A stretch of DNA of 64,000 nt, from contig JACCGJ010015001.1 in NCBI GenBank assembly GCA_013407085.1, positions 1 to 64,000 on the forward strand. The letters are read 5' to 3'. The first letter of the stretch is position 1, and every line of letters begins with the position of its first letter. Of the stretch, positions 62,701 through 64,000 are shown one piece after another. A program made the translations under genes and the position numbers. The stretch comes from Atriophallophorus winterbourni (lineage: Eukaryota > Platyhelminthes > Trematoda > Plagiorchiida > Microphallidae). The notes below the pieces were generated by a model. That model worked only from the letters and a program-made list of their open reading frames with translations. It had not been told where the DNA came from and made no database searches.

Positions 62701-64000
62701 CAAATACGTATACCTTCTAAGACACCGTTGCATTTGAGCTGGTCTAAAACCAAATTCGATTCAATATATCCGGCACGTTTCTTATGATTCGGGATGATAC
62801 AACGCACGAAACTTGGGAACGTGTTTTTCAACACAGCCATCAAACGGACCAAGGATTCTTTGTACAACTGACTGACGGTGCGGAACATGCCTTTTCTAAT
62901 ACCGCGAGCACCGAACGCCGATTCGCCTGCTGTGGTAGCCGACATGCCCACTATTTCCGCATCTTGATAAATGGCCTGTAGTAAAGCATGCATCAAATGA
63001 AAATGAGCCATTGTCAACAACCAAGTAGACGTGAATGTGAGTTGAAAACCAACCTGCACCAATGGATCGGTAGATGAAAGCAGTAAAGTCACAACGTTAT
63101 CGTTCAGTGGATCCATGTTTTTCATTAGCCATTGATTGGAGATATAATCCACTCGCCCCGCATAGTGAACAACCCCGAAATCAATGGAAGAACGGAAATC
63201 AGGTTTGAAAATTTTCGGATGAGATTCTTGGTTTTTGAGCAGTTTTTCGACAAAAGACTTGTCTGTGGCTTTAGGGAAGAAGCACTCGTCATCCAAAAGA
63301 GCAAGAATGCCCATTGGCTGAGAAGAGAGCATAGGAATCGAGTAATTTGGTTGAACATATAGGGAAAGAAACCACTTTTACACAGCATCAATCAGCAGTA
63401 AATAGACGTGTGAGCAGTGAAAAAAGAAGAACAAGTCGTGAATCCGATAAAATCCAAACTGATAAGCAAAACCGTTGATTTTTCAAACTACGTACATGTT
63501 ACTTGGCGCAAACTATTCATCGGATTGCATAACGCCGTAATCGTATTTGACAAAATAACGAAAAACAACCTATTAATTGTTAGTCAGCCAACGAATACAG
63601 ATGTGGCGCACCAAAGTTTGCTCAGGCAGCTTAACAGTCGAAAAACCAAAAGTAACCAGGCACACAATTTGTGGTAACGCAGTGGAAGTGTGCACAAAGT
63701 GCACTGAATATTGACAAGCGTGTCTAATGTATGGTCGCTTGGTGGGAACAAACAAATGTCCACGGTGATCAGAAACCACGTTGAGACAAATTATATATAC
63801 GTAGGAAAGCACAAACCGGATTCAGGCAAAGTGCCGCACAGTCAGAGACTGCACGTGGGCTAAGATACTGTCAGGTTGCCCAGGCCTAGACAGATACGAG
63901 AAAGGAAACAGAGAATAGAAATGGTAGTGAGACTCCAGCGTGTTTCAGCATACAGCTCACTACCGGTGGACAATCAATTTAACATGGCGTTAGCCGCAAA
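47654..64000 (-). CDS. Non-muscle/smooth-muscle-type myosin II heavy chain, 5' end outside window
   Basis: Seventeen exons, listed singly below, join in phase to about 1,431 residues. This matches the C-terminal part of a myosin II heavy chain (about 1,960 residues) from the motor domain onward. Visible are [14 protein letters not shown], loop 2, [12 protein letters not shown], the reactive-thiol helix ([15 protein letters not shown]), converter ([13 protein letters not shown]), two IQ segments, [12 protein letters not shown], a full heptad-repeat rod and a 33-residue tail. The joined rod aligns without gaps to human non-muscle myosin as I recall it, for instance 88 residues between the RQEE and ADLTDQL regions. 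It would form dimers and filaments that pull on actin, with light chains bound at the IQ motifs. The roughly 520 N-terminal residues lie right of the window. Sixteen introns: five are 76-86 bp; two have GC donors. Confidence 0.93.
48225..48590 (+). repeat. Left arm of a long inverted repeat (partner 61,936-62,290)
   Basis: The segment with TGACGAAAGGAAAATAGC, TAGTCGACAAACAAGAATG and GGTCGGATATCCAGCAGAG, plus the first part of an R3 element (from 48,497), recurs almost base for base in reverse complement at 61,936-62,290. Confidence 0.85.
48497..48600 (+). mobile_element. R3 repeat, 5' part only
   Basis: Begins after a TATG/GATG run with AAAGCACAAGCCTGATCCAG and stops after CAGATATGACAAAA. 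Lies in the last myosin intron. Confidence 0.75.
48932..49146 (-). CDS. Myosin exon: C-terminal rod
   Basis: Starts [13 protein letters not shown] after an ACCTAG acceptor and ends at CTACG|GTAAGT in phase 2. Contains [15 protein letters not shown], the conserved end of the myosin rod. Confidence 0.93.
49224..49415 (-). CDS. Myosin exon: rod
   Basis: 64 codons, [15 protein letters not shown] to RVKELTMQ, phase 0 at both ends; followed by a 77-bp intron. Confidence 0.93.
49590..49700 (+). mobile_element. Degenerate R3 fragment
   Basis: AAGTGCCGCACATTCTGAG, GGGCTAAGACA and CCTTGACAGATAT in the R3 order; in a 724-bp myosin intron. Confidence 0.5.
50140..50347 (-). CDS. Myosin exon: rod
   Basis: First base A completes AA|A (Lys), then [14 protein letters not shown] to ASLEKQ, ending at CAG|GTTAGT. 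Corresponds to the region with the conserved EKRRLEARI in vertebrate proteins. Confidence 0.93.
50645..50865 (-). mobile_element. R3 repeat copy
   Basis: Nearly full R3 in minus orientation within the 1,271-bp intron (GCTAACACTGTGCTA, GGAGTCTCATTATCATTT, CTTTGCCTGGATCAGGC). Confidence 0.7.
51619..52091 (-). CDS. Myosin exon: rod
   Basis: 157 codons, [14 protein letters not shown] to ELQAANTG plus two bases (AA|GTACGT). Contains [15 protein letters not shown], a conserved rod signature. Confidence 0.95.
52168..52581 (-). CDS. Myosin exon: rod
   Basis: 138 codons, [11 protein letters not shown] to MERQRVE, phase 0 at both ends, donor GTACGT. Contains [20 protein letters not shown] and VEELEDEV. 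A 76-bp intron separates it from the next exon. Confidence 0.95.
52779..52946 (-). CDS. Myosin exon: rod
   Basis: 56 codons, [17 protein letters not shown] to RKKLQSE, phase 0, donor GTAAGA. Corresponds to the KKKVDDD region of vertebrate myosin rods. Confidence 0.93.
53300..53560 (+). mobile_element. R3 repeat copy
   Basis: Nearly full R3 in plus orientation in the 714-bp intron (AAGCCTGATCCAGGGAAAGT, AGGTTGCCCAGGCCTAGACA, TTAGCACGGTGTTAGCCGCA). Confidence 0.8.
53661..54036 (-). CDS. Myosin exon: rod
   Basis: First base A completes AA|A (Lys) left by the exon ending at 55,281 with a GC donor, then [14 protein letters not shown] to HVQTLNMQ, ending CAA|GTATGT. Confidence 0.93.
54430..54970 (-). 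mobile_element. GC-rich RTE-leader-like insertion
   Basis: Shares with 39,840-40,150 the blocks GGAGGTTTAAAATCAGGGTT-like, GTTTTCCTTCCCTTAG-like and GTTCCGCCGGG. In the RTE copy this is the 5' leader. It has no intact ORF and is inserted in the 1,244-bp myosin intron. Confidence 0.6.
54990..55110 (-). mobile_element. R3 fragment
   Basis: TATCTGTCTAAACTTG, GACAGTATCCCAACCCAC and CATGCTTGTGCTTTCATA in R3 minus order. Its 5' part seems cut by, or adjacent to, the 54,430-54,970 insertion. Confidence 0.6.
55281..55457 (-). CDS. Myosin exon: rod, GC donor
   Basis: First base A completes GT|A (Val), then [19 protein letters not shown] to LQSLQAA plus AA. The only donor that keeps phase and length is GCAAGT at 55,280-55,275. 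The alternative GTTATT breaks phase with the next acceptor. Confidence 0.88.
55537..55763 (-). CDS. Myosin exon: rod
   Basis: 75 codons and two bases, [20 protein letters not shown] to RRQTEAMT plus GT, donor GTATGA. The 79-bp intron is in phase 2. An earlier-looking GTGTAT donor would break phase. Confidence 0.92.
56145..56345 (-). mobile_element. R3 repeat copy
   Basis: Minus-orientation R3 in the 1,657-bp intron, head-to-head with the next copy across a TGTATG-rich spacer. Confidence 0.7.
56385..56630 (+). mobile_element. R3 repeat copy
   Basis: Plus-orientation R3 (AAAGCACAAGCCTGATCCAG through GCACAATTGCACCTCCGTG). With the preceding copy it makes a divergent inverted pair about 40 bp apart. 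Confidence 0.75.
57177..57303. repeat. (TATG)n microsatellite in myosin intron
   Basis: Imperfect TATG array with TTTG, TACG and TAGC interruptions, about 120 bp from the 57,421 exon edge. Confidence 0.95.
57421..57903 (-). CDS. Myosin exon: rod, longest exon
   Basis: 161 codons, [14 protein letters not shown] to FARAEAAKK, phase 0, donor GTGAGT. Contains [20 protein letters not shown], a strong non-muscle/smooth-type rod signature. Confidence 0.96.
57990..58118 (-). CDS. Myosin exon: rod, GC donor
   Basis: 43 codons, [18 protein letters not shown] to QKRLKQQ, ending CAG|GCAAGT, the standard GC-AG donor context. The intron is 86 bp. Confidence 0.92.
58708..58842 (-). CDS. Myosin exon: start of rod
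   Basis: 45 codons, [18 protein letters not shown] to SNMNLQA, phase 0, acceptor TTTTTAG, donor GTACGC. Confidence 0.92.
59627..59804 (-). CDS. Myosin exon: second IQ region and rod start
   Basis: First base T completes CG|T (Arg), then [38 protein letters not shown] and VTRQEE, to DELRK, donor GTATGT. The IQ-like segment binds a light chain by homology. The invariant Pro region marks the lever-rod junction. Confidence 0.95.
60135..60230 (-). mobile_element. R3 fragment
   Basis: GCTCGTCAACCTGACAGTAT, then GACTGTGCGAAGCTTTGCC, in R3 minus order; in the 707-bp intron. Smaller R3 scraps also occur at 58,590-58,640 (+), 59,150-59,225 (-) and 59,405-59,490 (+). Confidence 0.6.
60290..60470 (+). 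mobile_element. RTE 3' end fragment
   Basis: CGAATCTGACTGTTTAGTCA, then ATGATCGACTTCGACTG and GGCCAACAACAAC, matching the 3' end at 34,800-34,925; in the 707-bp intron. Confidence 0.7.
60512..60708 (-). CDS. Myosin exon: converter and first IQ
   Basis: [40 protein letters not shown], then [16 protein letters not shown]; ends at CG|GTACGT in phase 2. Includes the converter and first light-chain-binding helix. Confidence 0.95.
61862..62460 (+). mobile_element. R3 copy split by an inverted insertion
   Basis: The 5' half of a plus R3 (61,862-61,935, to CTGTCAAGTT) resumes at about 62,318 (CACAGATATGAGAAAGG) and ends at 62,460. The roughly 380 bp between is a reverse-complement copy of 48,225-48,590. 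Confidence 0.75.
62619..62975 (-). CDS. Myosin exon: loop 2, actin interface, SH1 helix
   Basis: 119 codons, [17 protein letters not shown] to ITPNVVAK, phase 0. Has [31 protein letters not shown] and [18 protein letters not shown]. Loop 2 is about two residues shorter than in human non-muscle myosin IIA and has few lysines. Confidence 0.96.
63054..63317 (-). CDS. Myosin exon: motor domain, first exon in window
   Basis: 88 codons, [20 protein letters not shown] to [11 protein letters not shown], phase 0 at both ends, acceptor TTCTCAG. About residue 525 onward in a typical myosin II. The preceding exon is beyond 64,000. Confidence 0.95.
63800..64000 (+). mobile_element. R3 copy running off the window
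   Basis: Well-preserved R3 (AAAGTGCCGCACAGTCAGAG, GGTTGCCCAGGCCTAGACAG, GGCGTTAGCCGCA) in the intron 5' of the first visible myosin exon. Confidence 0.8.

Overview
Eukaryotic genomic DNA, most likely from a flatworm and probably a digenean trematode. The reasons are an intron-rich non-muscle myosin II heavy-chain gene, an intronless class A receptor of the divergent kind common in flatworms, many decayed CR1-like and RTE-like non-LTR retrotransposons, and small dispersed repeats carrying hammerhead-ribozyme cores, which recall schistosome Sm-alpha and Penelope-like elements. Species cannot be told from the sequence alone. Nothing bacterial (operons, CRISPR, IS elements) is present.

Layout. 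1-9 kb: the last exon of an unknown plus-strand gene (893-1305), a tRNA-like SINE with a hammerhead core (about 5.0-5.6 kb), and several phase-compatible exons of a second unknown plus-strand gene (6956-8349) whose internal exon is hit by a hammerhead repeat. 9-15 kb: RTE-like and CR1-like copies. 15.9-16.8 kb: a complete minus-strand GPCR gene. 17-45 kb: mostly decayed retroelements (four CR1-like sub-families, two RTE-like lineages), microsatellites, and repeats R1 and R2 with hammerhead cores. 45-64 kb: the minus-strand myosin gene, 17 exons in the window, with its 5' part (most of the motor domain) beyond the right edge.

The myosin exons join in phase from motor-domain loop 2 through the converter, IQ region and whole coiled-coil rod to a short non-helical tail with a stop codon, giving about 1,431 residues. 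Two of 16 introns use GC donors. Introns fall into two classes: five of 76-86 bp, and larger ones, nearly all holding copies of a separate repeat (R3) that I see only in 45-64 kb.

The strongest unusual signal is the set of hammerhead-like motifs in three repeat families: R1 (unit about 231-242 bp), R2 (unit about 225 bp) and a tRNA-headed SINE. Core bases are kept, helix II changes sequence on both sides while keeping pairing, and helix III is a loop-less palindrome (ACCGGT or ACTCGAGT), which suggests cleavage from dimeric or multimeric RNA. Two R1 insertions have clean 7-bp target-site duplications.
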